This document shows, in pieces, positions 1-8,854 of a DNA stretch of 21,870 nt (the first letter of the stretch is position 1; each line of letters starts with the position of its first letter). The notes under the pieces were generated by a model. The model made no database searches. It was not told the origin of the DNA and saw only the letters and a list, made by a program, of their open reading frames with translations. Origin of the DNA: Leptospiraceae bacterium (GTDB lineage: Bacteria > Spirochaetota > Leptospiria > Leptospirales > Leptospiraceae); contig JAIXRB010000202.1 of NCBI GenBank assembly GCA_027485405.1, positions 1 to 21,870 of the forward strand, in the 5' to 3' direction. The translations under genes were made by a program, and so were the position numbers.

Positions 1-18
1 AAAACCAATACAGGTTTT
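1..18 (-). terminator. Possible terminator hairpin at the left edge
   Basis: AAAACC and GGTTTT form a 6-bp inverted repeat around a 6-base loop, just beyond the stop codon of the minus-strand kinase-fold gene. On that strand the second arm ends in T residues. The window ends here, so the length of the T tract is unknown. The position fits a rho-independent terminator, but the stem is short. Confidence 0.3.
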
Positions 19-42
19 GGCTAAGAAATCCTAGAATCTTCA

Positions 43-1140
43 TCACTGGTCTAATTCAAAAGAGCGGATAAAGTCTTCTATAAGTTTGATATGATCCATT
101 TCGGGATTGGGATTCTCTTCGCTTGGCTCATAGAGATGGTCATCAAAAAGGTGATAATCAAAAATTTTTAATTCAAAGTCAGGCAAAGTGATAATTATGT
201 TTTCAGAGTGAACATCGAAAATGAGTTTTTCTTCCTCAGCGAGATAACGAGTTGTTTCTATCACTTTATTGAAATCCAAAGCTATTTTTCTAAGCTTGGC
301 TTTAGATACCGTTCCAAATCTATGCGTATCAAAGTTTAACTTCCATTTGGGAAAAAAATGATTCATCATTTTATTTTGTTCAATCTTTTCAGATCGAATC
401 ATAAATTCTTTTAAGTGCTTACCAGGTAGCAAAGGTTGCTGGTCGCAAGGTGTCATAGTGATGGAAGGGATTTTCCATGGAGTGTTTCTGTATCGGATTC
501 CCATAAAAAATCGAGTAGGAACTACCAATTCGGGGATTAGGGATTTCAGTTTCCAATAGTGCAATCTCTCTAGTCCCAGTCTTCTAAATTTGAATTCTAT
601 TTCTTCTTTTCCTGATTCGCTTTTAGATTTTGTTAAAAGATAATCTCGTAAAGCTAACTCTTCTTTCTTTAAGTAAGTATTGATCTCTTTTCCTACTTTT
701 TTATATAAACTTCCAAAAATAGGATCGGACGGTAGTTTTGATTTTCCTATTTTGACCACCTGATTCCAAGGCAGTTTATAGACAAATTTGTAGGAGCCTC
801 TTCCGATATAATTGGATTGCTCTAGAGGCATAAAATTATCCAAGAATTCTCTGTGGTAGCGAAAAGAAACACGGAAGACATGGGAAACTGGAAATGCCCA
901 TTCATAGAAACGTCGAACTGGGCCTGACTGACGAAGCGCTTCATCAACAGGCAAGTCTTCTAAAGGAATGAAAGGATTTTGATCTTCTTTTTCTAGATCA
1001 AAGAACAGCTCTTTGTCGAGACCCTTTTCCAAAAGGTCCAAGAATTGGGGGATTTTACCCCAACTTTGGTAATTACCCCAGAAACTGGAGACCTTCTCGC
1101 GAATGCCTTTTAGGCGAGAAGGTTCTTTTTCTTCAGCCAT
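43..1140 (-). CDS. Divergent protein-kinase-fold protein, function unknown
   Basis: This 365-residue protein has no signal peptide or membrane segment and is probably cytoplasmic. I do not recognise a named family, but kinase landmarks appear in the right order. There is a glycine-rich loop (GRGSYKFVY, 113-121), a VVKIG lysine (K130) and a candidate helix-C glutamate near E152. A catalytic-loop-like FDVHSENIII gives D309 and N314 with the canonical five-residue spacing, and IFDYH supplies a DFG-like Asp (D328). The N-terminal 110 residues and a long insert between about 160 and 290 match nothing I know. The ATG has a good ribosome site (AAGG, 5 bases upstream) that overlaps the end of the upstream solute-binding protein gene; the two genes are 6 bases apart and probably co-transcribed. 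It could phosphorylate a small molecule or a protein, or be a pseudokinase; the substrate is unknown. Confidence 0.75.
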   Translation of the reverse strand: MAEEKEPSRLKGIREKVSSFWGNYQSWGKIPQFLDLLEKGLDKELFFDLEKEDQNPFIPLEDLPVDEALRQSGPVRRFYEWAFPVSHVFRVSFRYHREFLDNFMPLEQSNYIGRGSYKFVYKLPWNQVVKIGKSKLPSDPIFGSLYKKVGKEINTYLKKEELALRDYLLTKSKSESGKEEIEFKFRRLGLERLHYWKLKSLIPELVVPTRFFMGIRYRNTPWKIPSITMTPCDQQPLLPGKHLKEFMIRSEKIEQNKMMNHFFPKWKLNFDTHRFGTVSKAKLRKIALDFNKVIETTRYLAEEEKLIFDVHSENIIITLPDFELKIFDYHLFDDHLYEPSEENPNPEMDHIKLIEDFIRSFELDQ

Positions 1141-1146
1141 TCTACC

Positions 1147-3003
1147 TTATTTCCAGCGAATCACTGATTCGTAAGAAGGTAAACTACTCTTAGATTTGAT
1201 ATTGTTTTCTAGATTCTTGGACCCTTCAGAGTCAAACCACCAATAATCGGTAGAAAAGCTTTCATCCCCGTATTTTCCTAAGGGGTATTCTGGAATCCCA
1301 AACTTTCTCCAATATAGAAGTCTAGTATTAGTTAAATGCCATAAAAGCACATAGGGATACTCTTTGAAAACTAGCTTATCAATTTCTTTAACAATAGAGT
1401 TTCTCTTGTCTAAATTAAACTCTGATTTTTGTTTTTCAATCAATGAATCAACAGCTGGAATTTTTATCCCTGGTAAATTGTGCTGAGAAGGTTCATCTGC
1501 ATACTTAGAATACCATTGTGCTTCTGGGTCTTTAAAAACTCCGGATCCCCAAGCCGCCCAAGTCATATCAAAATCATACTTGTCTACCCGAGCACTCCAA
1601 GCCGCTAAATCGGTTGTTTCGATGCTTGCCTGAATTCCAAGTTCCTTTGCCTTCTCCAAGAATACCGTGAAGTATCTCTCTGTTCTTTTGTCTCGATCTA
1701 GAATCGTAAATCGAAAAGGAGCACCATCCTTTTCCAAAATCCCTTCGGCATTTGGTTTCCAACCTGCTTCAGTCAAAAGTCGACGAGCCTTTTCTATATC
1801 GAAGACAACTGGTTGGTTTGGATTCTTTTCTCCACCGAGGTAGTAGTCAGGATAATAGCTATCAGTCGGATCATATTCTCCAAAGGCTAGTTTTTCTATC
1901 ATTTGAGGTCTATTGACTAGGCAAGCCATAGCTTCACGAACTCTTCTGTCTTTAAAGATCTCTCGTCTGGTATTCATTGCCCATCCTTGGAATCCAACGG
2001 GCTTTAAATTATAGATTCTTTGTTTTGCGATCCAGTTTTTATCAAATTGTTCGCCTTGTGCTTGCTCAACCCAAATCGAAGCTGTGTAAACTGGATAAAT
2101 GTCTATATCTCCTTTTTTAAAAGCGGCAAGGGCAACTGGCTCTTCATTGTAAACCTTGTAGATCACTTGATCAAAATTGTGTCTGCCCTTATTGAATGGG
2201 TAGGCTCTTTGCCACCAGTCTCCCCGTCTCTCTAACTTAACATATCTGCCTTTTTTTGCTTCGACGATTCGGTAAGGACCAGAAACAATCGGGAATTCAA
2301 AATTCTCTTTGTTGAAGTCCTTACCCTCGTAATAGTGTTTTGGCAAAATAAATATTGAAGAAGCAATATCGTTAAAATTGTTCCAATGCACTTCTTTTGC
2401 TTCAAAAGTCACTTGAAACTCACCCTCTTTTACGGGGGGAGAAAATCTGGAAAGAGCAATTCTAAAACTCGCTGTTTGGTTTTCAGGATTCATGATCGTC
2501 TGATAGGTAAACAAAACATCATCCGCAGTGACTGGCTTTCCGTCGGACCATTTAGCATTTTGATCCAGATAGAAAGTAAACCTTTTCTTGTCTGGGGATA
2601 TTTTCCAGTCCTTTGCTAGGTGGGGAATTGTCTCTAATGTAACTGGATGATAGGAAGTAAGAGGTTCAAACAAGGATGTAAAGATTCGTGCCGTTGTAGA
2701 AAACTGATCCAAATAATAATTCAAAGACTTAGGAAACTGATGCGCATAGATTCTAATCCTTCCTCCTTTTTCGGCTCGTTCGCTAGCTAAAGGATTCTTT
2801 CCCAGCATCAGAAGGGGAATGGTCTTGGGGTCACCCGTCCAAGGAACGTCGGTAACAGAATTTATATTTCCTTCATCCGGTTCTCTTTCAGAACACTGAA
2901 GGAAAGCGAAGGAACAGACGGAAAAAAAAGTCAAAAAAAGAAAGTTACTAACTTTCCATTTTGTGGTAGATTGTAAGCTTGTTTTATGGAACATCCCTTT
3001 CAT
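1147..3003 (-). CDS. ABC transporter substrate-binding lipoprotein, family 5 (peptide/oligopeptide type)
   Basis: This is an extracellular solute-binding protein of the DppA/OppA class (SBP_bac_5), about 618 residues. Family features are a hydrophobic export signal followed by a lipobox-like FLQC, which makes it a likely lipoprotein. The mature part contains LAKDWKISPDKKRFTFYLD and WSDGKPVTADDVLFTYQ, both typical of the family, and later FKDRRVREAMACLVNR and EKARRLLTEAGW. It should bind a peptide or other small ligand in the periplasm and deliver it to an ABC permease, but no permease or ATPase gene lies nearby. The start is ambiguous: ATG at 3003 or ATG at 2994 (TTG at 3006 is less likely), with AAAGGG close before the inner one. 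All overlap the 5' end of the divergent glycosidase gene. The kinase-fold gene follows after 6 bases. The ligand cannot be told from sequence. Confidence 0.93.
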   Translation of the reverse strand: MKGMFHKTSLQSTTKWKVSNFLFLTFFSVCSFAFLQCSEREPDEGNINSVTDVPWTGDPKTIPLLMLGKNPLASERAEKGGRIRIYAHQFPKSLNYYLDQFSTTARIFTSLFEPLTSYHPVTLETIPHLAKDWKISPDKKRFTFYLDQNAKWSDGKPVTADDVLFTYQTIMNPENQTASFRIALSRFSPPVKEGEFQVTFEAKEVHWNNFNDIASSIFILPKHYYEGKDFNKENFEFPIVSGPYRIVEAKKGRYVKLERRGDWWQRAYPFNKGRHNFDQVIYKVYNEEPVALAAFKKGDIDIYPVYTASIWVEQAQGEQFDKNWIAKQRIYNLKPVGFQGWAMNTRREIFKDRRVREAMACLVNRPQMIEKLAFGEYDPTDSYYPDYYLGGEKNPNQPVVFDIEKARRLLTEAGWKPNAEGILEKDGAPFRFTILDRDKRTERYFTVFLEKAKELGIQASIETTDLAAWSARVDKYDFDMTWAAWGSGVFKDPEAQWYSKYADEPSQHNLPGIKIPAVDSLIEKQKSEFNLDKRNSIVKEIDKLVFKEYPYVLLWHLTNTRLLYWRKFGIPEYPLGKYGDESFSTDYWWFDSEGSKNLENNIKSKSSLPSYESVIRWK

Positions 3004-4407
3004 CAAACCATTCTGTACGAGATAGGCTCAAGGATTTTTTGTAACGAATCAGGTAAGTCCCTAGCCGAAACCCTCGCCATGCAATCCAAGTCTCTTGCCT
3101 TTCAGGCTTCAGATCAAATCTGGTGCATGGGAGTCTGGGAAAAGAGCCCAGGATCCCAAAATATAGCCCAAAAACACCCAGGACTTCAAAAAGAATATAA
3201 AAAGGCACTCCCCGATTTTTCTAAAAAAGACGTAATTGGAAGCCCCTATGCCATCTTTCGCTATGAACCCAACCCAGATTTTACCTCTTGGGACGACTTA
3301 AAAGAGGCTCAATTGTTTCTGCAAAGTATTGGGAAAAAACTCATTCTAGACTTTGTTCCTAACCATATGGCATTGGACACCCCTTACCTTTTAAGCCACC
3401 CAGATCTATTTCTAAAAGGCTGGGAACGTATGGATCCAGCTTCACCAAACTTTTTTATAGCGGAGAATGGAAAAGTCTATGCCCATGGCAAAGACCCTTA
3501 CTTTGACGGCTGGACAGATACGGTTCAATGGGATTTTTCAAATGCAAAAACTTTGGATTTCCATATCGATCTTTTGTTGAAGATCGCCTCGGTTTGTGAT
3601 GGGGTTCGTTGTGATATGGCTATGTTGGTTTTGCCTTTCATCTTTCACCGAACGCACGGAAAAGAAGGAAAACCTTACTGGTCCAATCTCATTCAATCGA
3701 TAAAGAAAGTGAATCCTACTTTTTCTTTCTATGCTGAGGCTTATTGGGATCTCGAATATACCTTACAAACTATGGGTTTTGATGGAACCTACGATAAAAC
3801 TCTTTATGATAGAATGCATTCTTCGAACAACAGATTGGTTGCCGATCATTTGCTAGCCGAACTTTCTTATCAGGAAAAGAGCATTCGATTCCTAGAAAAC
3901 CATGATGAGCCAAGAGCTTTTTCGGTATTTGGTTTACAGAGCCGAGCATACTTTGCCCTGCTCTGCTTTTTGCCTGGCATCGTCTTATTTCATGAAAAAC
4001 AGGAAGAAGGTTATGCAATAAAAATCCCAGTGCAACTGGGTAGAAGACAAGCCGAGAAAAGAGATGATGCTATATTCGAATTCTACGCTAGAGCTTTACA
4101 GACATTAGCAGATCGAGGTAAGCACTTGATCCAAAAAGAACTTCACCCTTTGCTTCTCTCCGGTGAATCAGTTTGGACCAGGGCAGTTGTTGGAAAAAAC
4201 ATTGAGGTTTTCATCTGGAATCCATCTCAAAGCACAAGTACAGGATATTTACCCTTGCATTCAGCTCTAGGTTCGACTAAGATTCCTTTAGAAATCCAAG
4301 ACATCGTGTCCGGTGAAAAATTCAAAGATACGGAAGAATCCCGCGGTGCACGACAAATCTATTTCTCCTTGGAGCCTGGCGAGGCCCAATGGTTTGTGTT
4401 TGATTGA
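2986..4407 (+). CDS. Alpha-amylase family (GH13) glycosidase, cytoplasmic
   Basis: This 473-residue GH13 enzyme should act on alpha-glucosidic bonds. All four conserved regions are visible: region I DFVPNH (122-127), region II GVRCDMAM with the nucleophile D210, region III FYAEAYW with acid/base E251, and region IV NHD with D307. The N-terminal barrel start (QTILYEIGSRIF) and a small beta-rich C-terminal domain are also present, so the enzyme looks complete and active. There is no signal peptide, which points to intracellular glycogen, maltodextrin or trehalose metabolism; the specificity is not readable. Region II (CDMAML) differs from that of the well-known amylases. An in-frame stop at 2974 forces the start to ATG 2986 or later. 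No clear ribosome site precedes it, and the start overlaps the divergent solute-binding gene. The stop is only 4 bases from the convergent end of rel. Confidence 0.9.
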   Translation: MEHPFHQTILYEIGSRIFCNESGKSLAETLAMQSKSLAFQASDQIWCMGVWEKSPGSQNIAQKHPGLQKEYKKALPDFSKKDVIGSPYAIFRYEPNPDFTSWDDLKEAQLFLQSIGKKLILDFVPNHMALDTPYLLSHPDLFLKGWERMDPASPNFFIAENGKVYAHGKDPYFDGWTDTVQWDFSNAKTLDFHIDLLLKIASVCDGVRCDMAMLVLPFIFHRTHGKEGKPYWSNLIQSIKKVNPTFSFYAEAYWDLEYTLQTMGFDGTYDKTLYDRMHSSNNRLVADHLLAELSYQEKSIRFLENHDEPRAFSVFGLQSRAYFALLCFLPGIVLFHEKQEEGYAIKIPVQLGRRQAEKRDDAIFEFYARALQTLADRGKHLIQKELHPLLLSGESVWTRAVVGKNIEVFIWNPSQSTSTGYLPLHSALGSTKIPLEIQDIVSGEKFKDTEESRGARQIYFSLEPGEAQWFVFD

Positions 4408-4411
4408 CTCG

Positions 4412-6475
4412 TTATTTTTTAATTCTCTCCGCAGAAACAACTCCTGTGATCAAACGAAGACTATCTAAAACTTCTTTCAATTGATCCAGATGATCGACTT
4501 CTAGCATAAATTTAGCAGTTAGAGTTCCATTGGGATGGGAACTAGCACCGGCTTCTAAGATATTTGTTTCTGTGGAAGATATACTCTCAACCATGGAAAG
4601 ATAGATTCCCTGAACGTCCTTGGCTCTTACTTCAATCAATACTGGTATCTGCTGTCCTGGTCCTTCCCATCTAACTGGGATTGTCTTCATCCAGTCTGCT
4701 TGTTTGATGGCTGTTTCACAGTCTGCTCTGTGGACACTTACTCCTCGACCTCTAGTAATAAATCCAATGATTTCATCTCCAGGTATCGGCAAACAACACG
4801 AAGCGATACGAACCGGAACATCTCTAAGGCCCGCAACACTGATCGCGAATTCTTGTTTTCCAAGATCACCTAATTTTTCAGACTTTGCTTTGACTGGCTT
4901 TTTTATTTTGACTTTTTTGATTTGTTTAAGAGTAGATTCATCAATAGAAGGCAGATTGGGTGCTTCTAACGTAGAAGCCATAGATTCGCGCTGGGAATCT
5001 TCCTGCAATTTCCGAAAATAAGCTCTGAGTTTTTGGCGTGCCCCTGCCGTCTTAACAATCCTAAGCCAAATCGGACTTGGCTTTGAATTCTTATCTGTCA
5101 AGATTTCAACTTGATCACCTGATTTCAATTCGGTTCGAAGTGTGACCATGCGTCCGTTCACTTTACCGCCTTTCGCATGAAAGCCTATATCCGTATGAAT
5201 TCGGAATGCATAGTCAAGGATCGTGGCACCTTTTTGCATTTCCACAATCTCGCCGCGCGGAGTGAAAACAAAAACTTCATCTTCATGTAAGTCAAATTGC
5301 AACTCTTCCAAAAATTCTTTTGAATTGAGATTTGGATCTTGCCAAGATTTTAAAACATCGAGCCATTTTAAGCGGAAAGCGTTCTCAGCACCCGCAACTC
5401 CATTAGTTGCTTTGGGCAAGGTAGTAGATTCTTTGTAAGCCCAGTGCGCCGCGATTCCATTTTCTGCTATTGCATTCATTTCTTTTGTTCTAATCTGAAC
5501 TTCCATCGGTTTGCCATCAGAACCAATAACAGTTGTATGTAGAGATTGATATAAATTAGTTTTAGGTGTGGCTATATAGTCTTTGAATCTACCTGGAATC
5601 GGAGTCCAGAGAGTATGCACAATGCCTAACACACCATAACAATCTTTTATTTCGCTCGCAATTATCCGAATGGCTCTCAGGTCAAAAATCTCTGAAAACG
5701 TTTTTTCCTTGGTAATCATCTTTCGATAGATTGAGTAAAAGTGTTTGGCTCTTCCTTCGATTTTAGCGTCTATACTGATTTCGGAGAGCCTTTGTTTCAA
5801 AATGATTTTCAATTTCTCAATGTATTCATCTCTTTCGGACTTTTTGGAAGCGACTCTCTTCTTTATCTCTTGGTATTCTTCTGGATGTAGTGCTTGGAAA
5901 GATAAGTCTTCCAATTCAAACTTGATTTTATAAACACCAAGCCTACCTGCGATGGGGGCATACAGAGAGAGAACTTCTTTTGCGATTCTCTTTTGTTTCT
6001 CCGCCGGTTGATACTTCAAAGTTCGCACATTGTGAGTTTTATCAGACAACTTAATTAGCATCACTCGAACATCTTTAATGGTGGCCATTAGCATTTTTCG
6101 AATATTTTCTGCGGCTTCTGTTTCTTTGGATTGAGATTTTATTTCAGAAATTTTTGTCACACCTTCTACAAGCAAGGTGATGTCTTCCCCAAATTCCTTT
6201 GTCATTTCTTCTTTAGTATAGCCAGTGTCTTCCACTACATCGTGCAAAAGACCAGCCGCAATCGAGCGTTCATCCAATCCGAGTTCATCTAGAATGGAAG
6301 CTACGTTCAGCGGATGAATGATATATGGTTCTCCCGAAAGTCTTTTCTGATCCCCATGCATTTTCTCAGCCACGAAAAATGCTCTCTTTACTAGTTCAGC
6401 TTTTTCAGAGCCCAAACGCTTTTCAACTGAATCGAAAAGCTCTGTCTTGTTCTGGATATCTTGGTAAATTCCCAT
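4412..6475 (-). CDS. rel: Bifunctional (p)ppGpp synthetase/hydrolase, Rel (RelA/SpoT family)
   Basis: This 687-residue long Rel makes and degrades the stringent-response alarmone (p)ppGpp in the cytoplasm, probably bound to stalled ribosomes. The hydrolase HD domain is intact: H54 in YIIHP, H78-D79 and E82-D83 in LLHDVVEDT, and D145/N149 in LSDKTHN. The synthetase domain has RFKD (296-299), the signature of bifunctional enzymes rather than E. coli RelA, and EVQIRT (325-330). A TGS domain spans about 400-460 (DEVFVFTPRGEI). A zinc-finger region with CC at 560-561, H582 and C586 follows, and a C-terminal ACT domain covers about 610-687. Both activities are therefore expected. The start codon overlaps the nadC stop by one base (TAATG), indicating translational coupling. 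It is the only alarmone synthase in the window. Confidence 0.97.
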   Translation of the reverse strand: MGIYQDIQNKTELFDSVEKRLGSEKAELVKRAFFVAEKMHGDQKRLSGEPYIIHPLNVASILDELGLDERSIAAGLLHDVVEDTGYTKEEMTKEFGEDITLLVEGVTKISEIKSQSKETEAAENIRKMLMATIKDVRVMLIKLSDKTHNVRTLKYQPAEKQKRIAKEVLSLYAPIAGRLGVYKIKFELEDLSFQALHPEEYQEIKKRVASKKSERDEYIEKLKIILKQRLSEISIDAKIEGRAKHFYSIYRKMITKEKTFSEIFDLRAIRIIASEIKDCYGVLGIVHTLWTPIPGRFKDYIATPKTNLYQSLHTTVIGSDGKPMEVQIRTKEMNAIAENGIAAHWAYKESTTLPKATNGVAGAENAFRLKWLDVLKSWQDPNLNSKEFLEELQFDLHEDEVFVFTPRGEIVEMQKGATILDYAFRIHTDIGFHAKGGKVNGRMVTLRTELKSGDQVEILTDKNSKPSPIWLRIVKTAGARQKLRAYFRKLQEDSQRESMASTLEAPNLPSIDESTLKQIKKVKIKKPVKAKSEKLGDLGKQEFAISVAGLRDVPVRIASCCLPIPGDEIIGFITRGRGVSVHRADCETAIKQADWMKTIPVRWEGPGQQIPVLIEVRAKDVQGIYLSMVESISSTETNILEAGASSHPNGTLTAKFMLEVDHLDQLKEVLDSLRLITGVVSAERIKK

Positions 6476-7338
6476 TAGAGGATCTCTAAACTTAAATCCA
6501 AAAACTGCACAGTGTGAGTTAGATACCCCATGCTAACTCCAATTCCTTTCCATTGGCTCAAATAATCTAATTTATCAGGCGTTATTCCACCTGAGCATTC
6601 AATTTGAATTCTCTTGTTACTTTTCTGAATAGTTTCAATAGCCTTTTTAGTATCGTCGTCAGAAAAATTATCTAGAAGCAATATGTCGGGCTTTGATTCA
6701 ATTGCCGAAGGAAGTTGCTCTAAGGAATCAATCTCCAATTCGATCTTTTTAGTGGGATGATTTTCCCTAATTTTTTCAACGGCTGATTGAATGGATCCAG
6801 CCTTTGCAACATGATTGTCTTTTATCATCGCCATATCAGACAGGTTCAATCGATGATTGCAACCACCGCCTTGGTAAACAGCATACTTAGCAAGCTTTCT
6901 GTAACCAGGCAAAGTTTTTCTAGTATCTAAAACCATCAACTGTGGAAATTTCGAACTCACCAAATTCGCATTCGTTGCTATTCCAGAGAGGTATTGCAAA
7001 AAGTTCAAAAGAATTCTTTCGATTTTTAAAATACTTAAAAGTTCACCGTGCAAAAAACCAATAGTGGTTCCATATTCTATTTTATCCCCGTCGTTTTTCT
7101 CGCCTGCCCATTTCAATTTTCCATTTGTTTTTGCCAAAAGTACGGGAACAACACCTAGACCACAAATAACTCCATTGCTTTTGGAAAAAAGTCTCGCTTT
7201 TGCTTGTTCGTCGGTAGAGAAAAGGGATTCAGAAGTGATATCACCAGCAGGCAAGTCTTCTAGCCATGCTAGGTCAACTAATGGTTGGAAGTCGGAAGGT
7301 TGGAGAGAAGTAACTGCTTTTGTGTAAGCTCTGTCCAT
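6475..7338 (-). CDS. nadC: Nicotinate-nucleotide pyrophosphorylase (quinolinate phosphoribosyltransferase)
   Basis: NadC converts quinolinate and PRPP into nicotinate mononucleotide, CO2 and pyrophosphate in de novo NAD synthesis. The 287-residue length is typical. Visible signatures are EDLPAGDITSE near the N-terminus, the substrate-binding DTRKTLPGYR (138-147), GGGCNHR (157-163), KDNH (173-176), LLDNF (221-225), the phosphate-binding SGGI (249-252) and a C-terminal GYLTHTV. The start is the first possible ATG, because a TAG stop lies immediately before it; no strong ribosome site is seen. The gene is followed directly by rel through a TAATG junction, so NAD synthesis and the stringent-response enzyme share a transcript. 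No nadA or nadB is in the window. Confidence 0.96.
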   Translation of the reverse strand: MDRAYTKAVTSLQPSDFQPLVDLAWLEDLPAGDITSESLFSTDEQAKARLFSKSNGVICGLGVVPVLLAKTNGKLKWAGEKNDGDKIEYGTTIGFLHGELLSILKIERILLNFLQYLSGIATNANLVSSKFPQLMVLDTRKTLPGYRKLAKYAVYQGGGCNHRLNLSDMAMIKDNHVAKAGSIQSAVEKIRENHPTKKIELEIDSLEQLPSAIESKPDILLLDNFSDDDTKKAIETIQKSNKRIQIECSGGITPDKLDYLSQWKGIGVSMGYLTHTVQFLDLSLEIL

Positions 7339-7355
7339 CTAAACTATTGGACTAC

Positions 7356-7384
7356 GAAAAGCTGTCTGATTCCAACAGCTTTTC
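7356..7384 (-). terminator. Hairpin between the LysM lipoprotein gene and nadC
   Basis: GAAAAGCTGT and ACAGCTTTTC form a perfect 10-bp inverted repeat around a 9-base loop in the 59-base gap. It lies 13 bases beyond the lipoprotein stop codon and 17 bases before the nadC ATG. The second arm ends in CTTTTC on either strand, but no longer T run follows. It is probably a terminator for the lipoprotein unit, though it could instead be a leader structure of nadC. Confidence 0.55.
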
Positions 7385-7397
7385 ATTCGAATTTGGA

Positions 7398-8798
7398 TCA
7401 AGCAGGGTTTGTTGATCGTTCCCCTTTCTTCCCTTTGGGAGGGATTTTAAGCTTTTGCTTAATGTAGATTAGATCTTTGTTCTTGATTTTGTCTCGGTTG
7501 GCATCATAGATCTTTGTCCATTGCTTAGAGTCATTGTATACACCTGGATTTTTCGCAATCCTCCATAAGCACTCTGGAGGGTTCTTTTTCCAAACAGTGT
7601 ATTGCTTCCAGCCCTTACCTAAAGAAACAATTTGAGAACTGTAGTCCATTGCTGGTTTTTTCAATTCTGTAACCGCTTTCATGGATCGGTTGGAAACCGT
7701 TCCTTCTGTTTTCAAAGCCAGAGCAGAACGCTTGAGTGACTCCACTTGGTCGATCGAAATTTCCGAAAGCCGAATTGCTTCTTCTGACTGATCGATCGAA
7801 TCCTCATATTTTTCTTGCTCGAACAAAGTTGCCGAAGCCTGGAGAGACTCGTTTGCGGCTCCCAAATTGACTTGTGCGGATCCGAAGGAATCTTTTGTTC
7901 CAGAATTCTTTTGCAATGTTTCTGCATCTAATTCTGAAAAACGAGCATTTGCGTCTTCCACAACATCCGTTGCCTGGGCGTTTCTTTCTTTCGCGTAGTC
8001 CTTTACAACACTCGCTAAAATGGCACTTGAGGTTTTCTTGGATGTTTTGATTTTTTCATTTGCTGATTTGAGTTTTCCAGCATCGATGTCGTCGTAGGCG
8101 GCTTGTAATTTTGTTCGTTCTTCTATAATCCCAGGGCTAATTCCCCCCGAGTATTTGGCGGCTTTTTCCAAAATTTGTTCTACATCGCCTGCTGATTCAC
8201 GCACTAGATCACTTTTGATAAGAGCCACGCTTCTCGCGTCAGATCCAGCCAATTTGGCCTCGGTAAATTTGTTGTAAGCCACCTCAAAATCATCCAAGGA
8301 TTCTTTGCGCAGAGCAACCTTACGCTCTTCGTTTTTCTCTTCTCTTAGGTAGGATGCTAAATTTCTATCGGCTGAGGACATTTTAGCATCACCTGCTTCT
8401 CGGAGTTGGTTTGCTTTTTTGAATTCATCAGGGGCAAACTCGATCGCATAGGCTTCGTCAGCGGCATCTATAGATTGAACTGCTTCATCTCTGGCTTTGG
8501 TTGCCACTTTAGGGAGTGTTTTTTCTAATGCATCGTAAGCTTTTGAAATTGCATAGTCCGCACTCTTCTTTGCATCACCTGCTTTCTCTTCTGCGGCAAA
8601 TTCATTGGCTGCCATTAAGCTCTTTTTAGCTTCTTGGAATTCTTCAGGGGCATAGCTAGATGCCTGAAGACTCTCAGCTCGGACTACCTGCTCTTTTGCT
8701 AACGCCAGTTCCTGGAGAGGTAATTCCTTTCCGCAGTTCTGTGTGAGTAAAAGAGAAAGCAGTGTACATAAAAAAACACAATGTTTTTTAAAGTGCAT
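7398..8798 (-). CDS. lruA: LysM-domain lipoprotein, LruA/LipL71-like
   Basis: This 466-residue envelope lipoprotein has a hydrophobic signal ending in LTQNC, giving lipidated C22. The mature part is a long, Ala/Glu/Lys-rich helical region with internal repeats (YAPEEFQEAKKS at 49-60 and FAPDEFKKAN at 121-130, in the style of DUF4398). A C-terminal LysM-like domain (about 399-453: YTVWKKNPPECLWRIA, then YIKQKLKIP) would bind peptidoglycan glycan strands. This architecture matches Leptospira LruA (LipL71). From memory, in L. interrogans lruA also lies within a few genes of a Fur-like regulator, which supports the name. The start is well set: AGGAG stands 6 bases before the ATG. LruA is a known host-recognised antigen in pathogenic species; its basic role is probably to link the membrane to peptidoglycan. 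The symbol is inferred from architecture and context. Confidence 0.75.
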   Translation of the reverse strand: MHFKKHCVFLCTLLSLLLTQNCGKELPLQELALAKEQVVRAESLQASSYAPEEFQEAKKSLMAANEFAAEEKAGDAKKSADYAISKAYDALEKTLPKVATKARDEAVQSIDAADEAYAIEFAPDEFKKANQLREAGDAKMSSADRNLASYLREEKNEERKVALRKESLDDFEVAYNKFTEAKLAGSDARSVALIKSDLVRESAGDVEQILEKAAKYSGGISPGIIEERTKLQAAYDDIDAGKLKSANEKIKTSKKTSSAILASVVKDYAKERNAQATDVVEDANARFSELDAETLQKNSGTKDSFGSAQVNLGAANESLQASATLFEQEKYEDSIDQSEEAIRLSEISIDQVESLKRSALALKTEGTVSNRSMKAVTELKKPAMDYSSQIVSLGKGWKQYTVWKKNPPECLWRIAKNPGVYNDSKQWTKIYDANRDKIKNKDLIYIKQKLKIPPKGKKGERSTNPA

Positions 8799-8825
8799 AA
8801 TTAACTCCTAGGATGTACGTGAAGA

Positions 8826-8845
8826 CCCAACGAGAACTCGTTAGG
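8826..8845 (-). promoter_or_regulatory. Hairpin in the leader of the LysM lipoprotein gene
   Basis: On the minus strand CCTAACGA and TCGTTGGG pair (7 Watson-Crick pairs and one T-G) around a GTTC loop. The hairpin lies in the 56-base gap between the STAS gene and the lipoprotein gene. No T run follows, so it is not a classic terminator. It could be an RNA-processing or stabilising stem that sets different levels for the two genes. Confidence 0.4.
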
Positions 8846-8854
8846 TCACAGGTT

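Noticed and set aside
4620..5021. Plus-strand ORF of 133 codons inside rel
   Set aside because: It is antisense to strongly conserved rel domains, has no ribosome site and no recognisable family; the same holds for the other shadow ORFs inside real genes.
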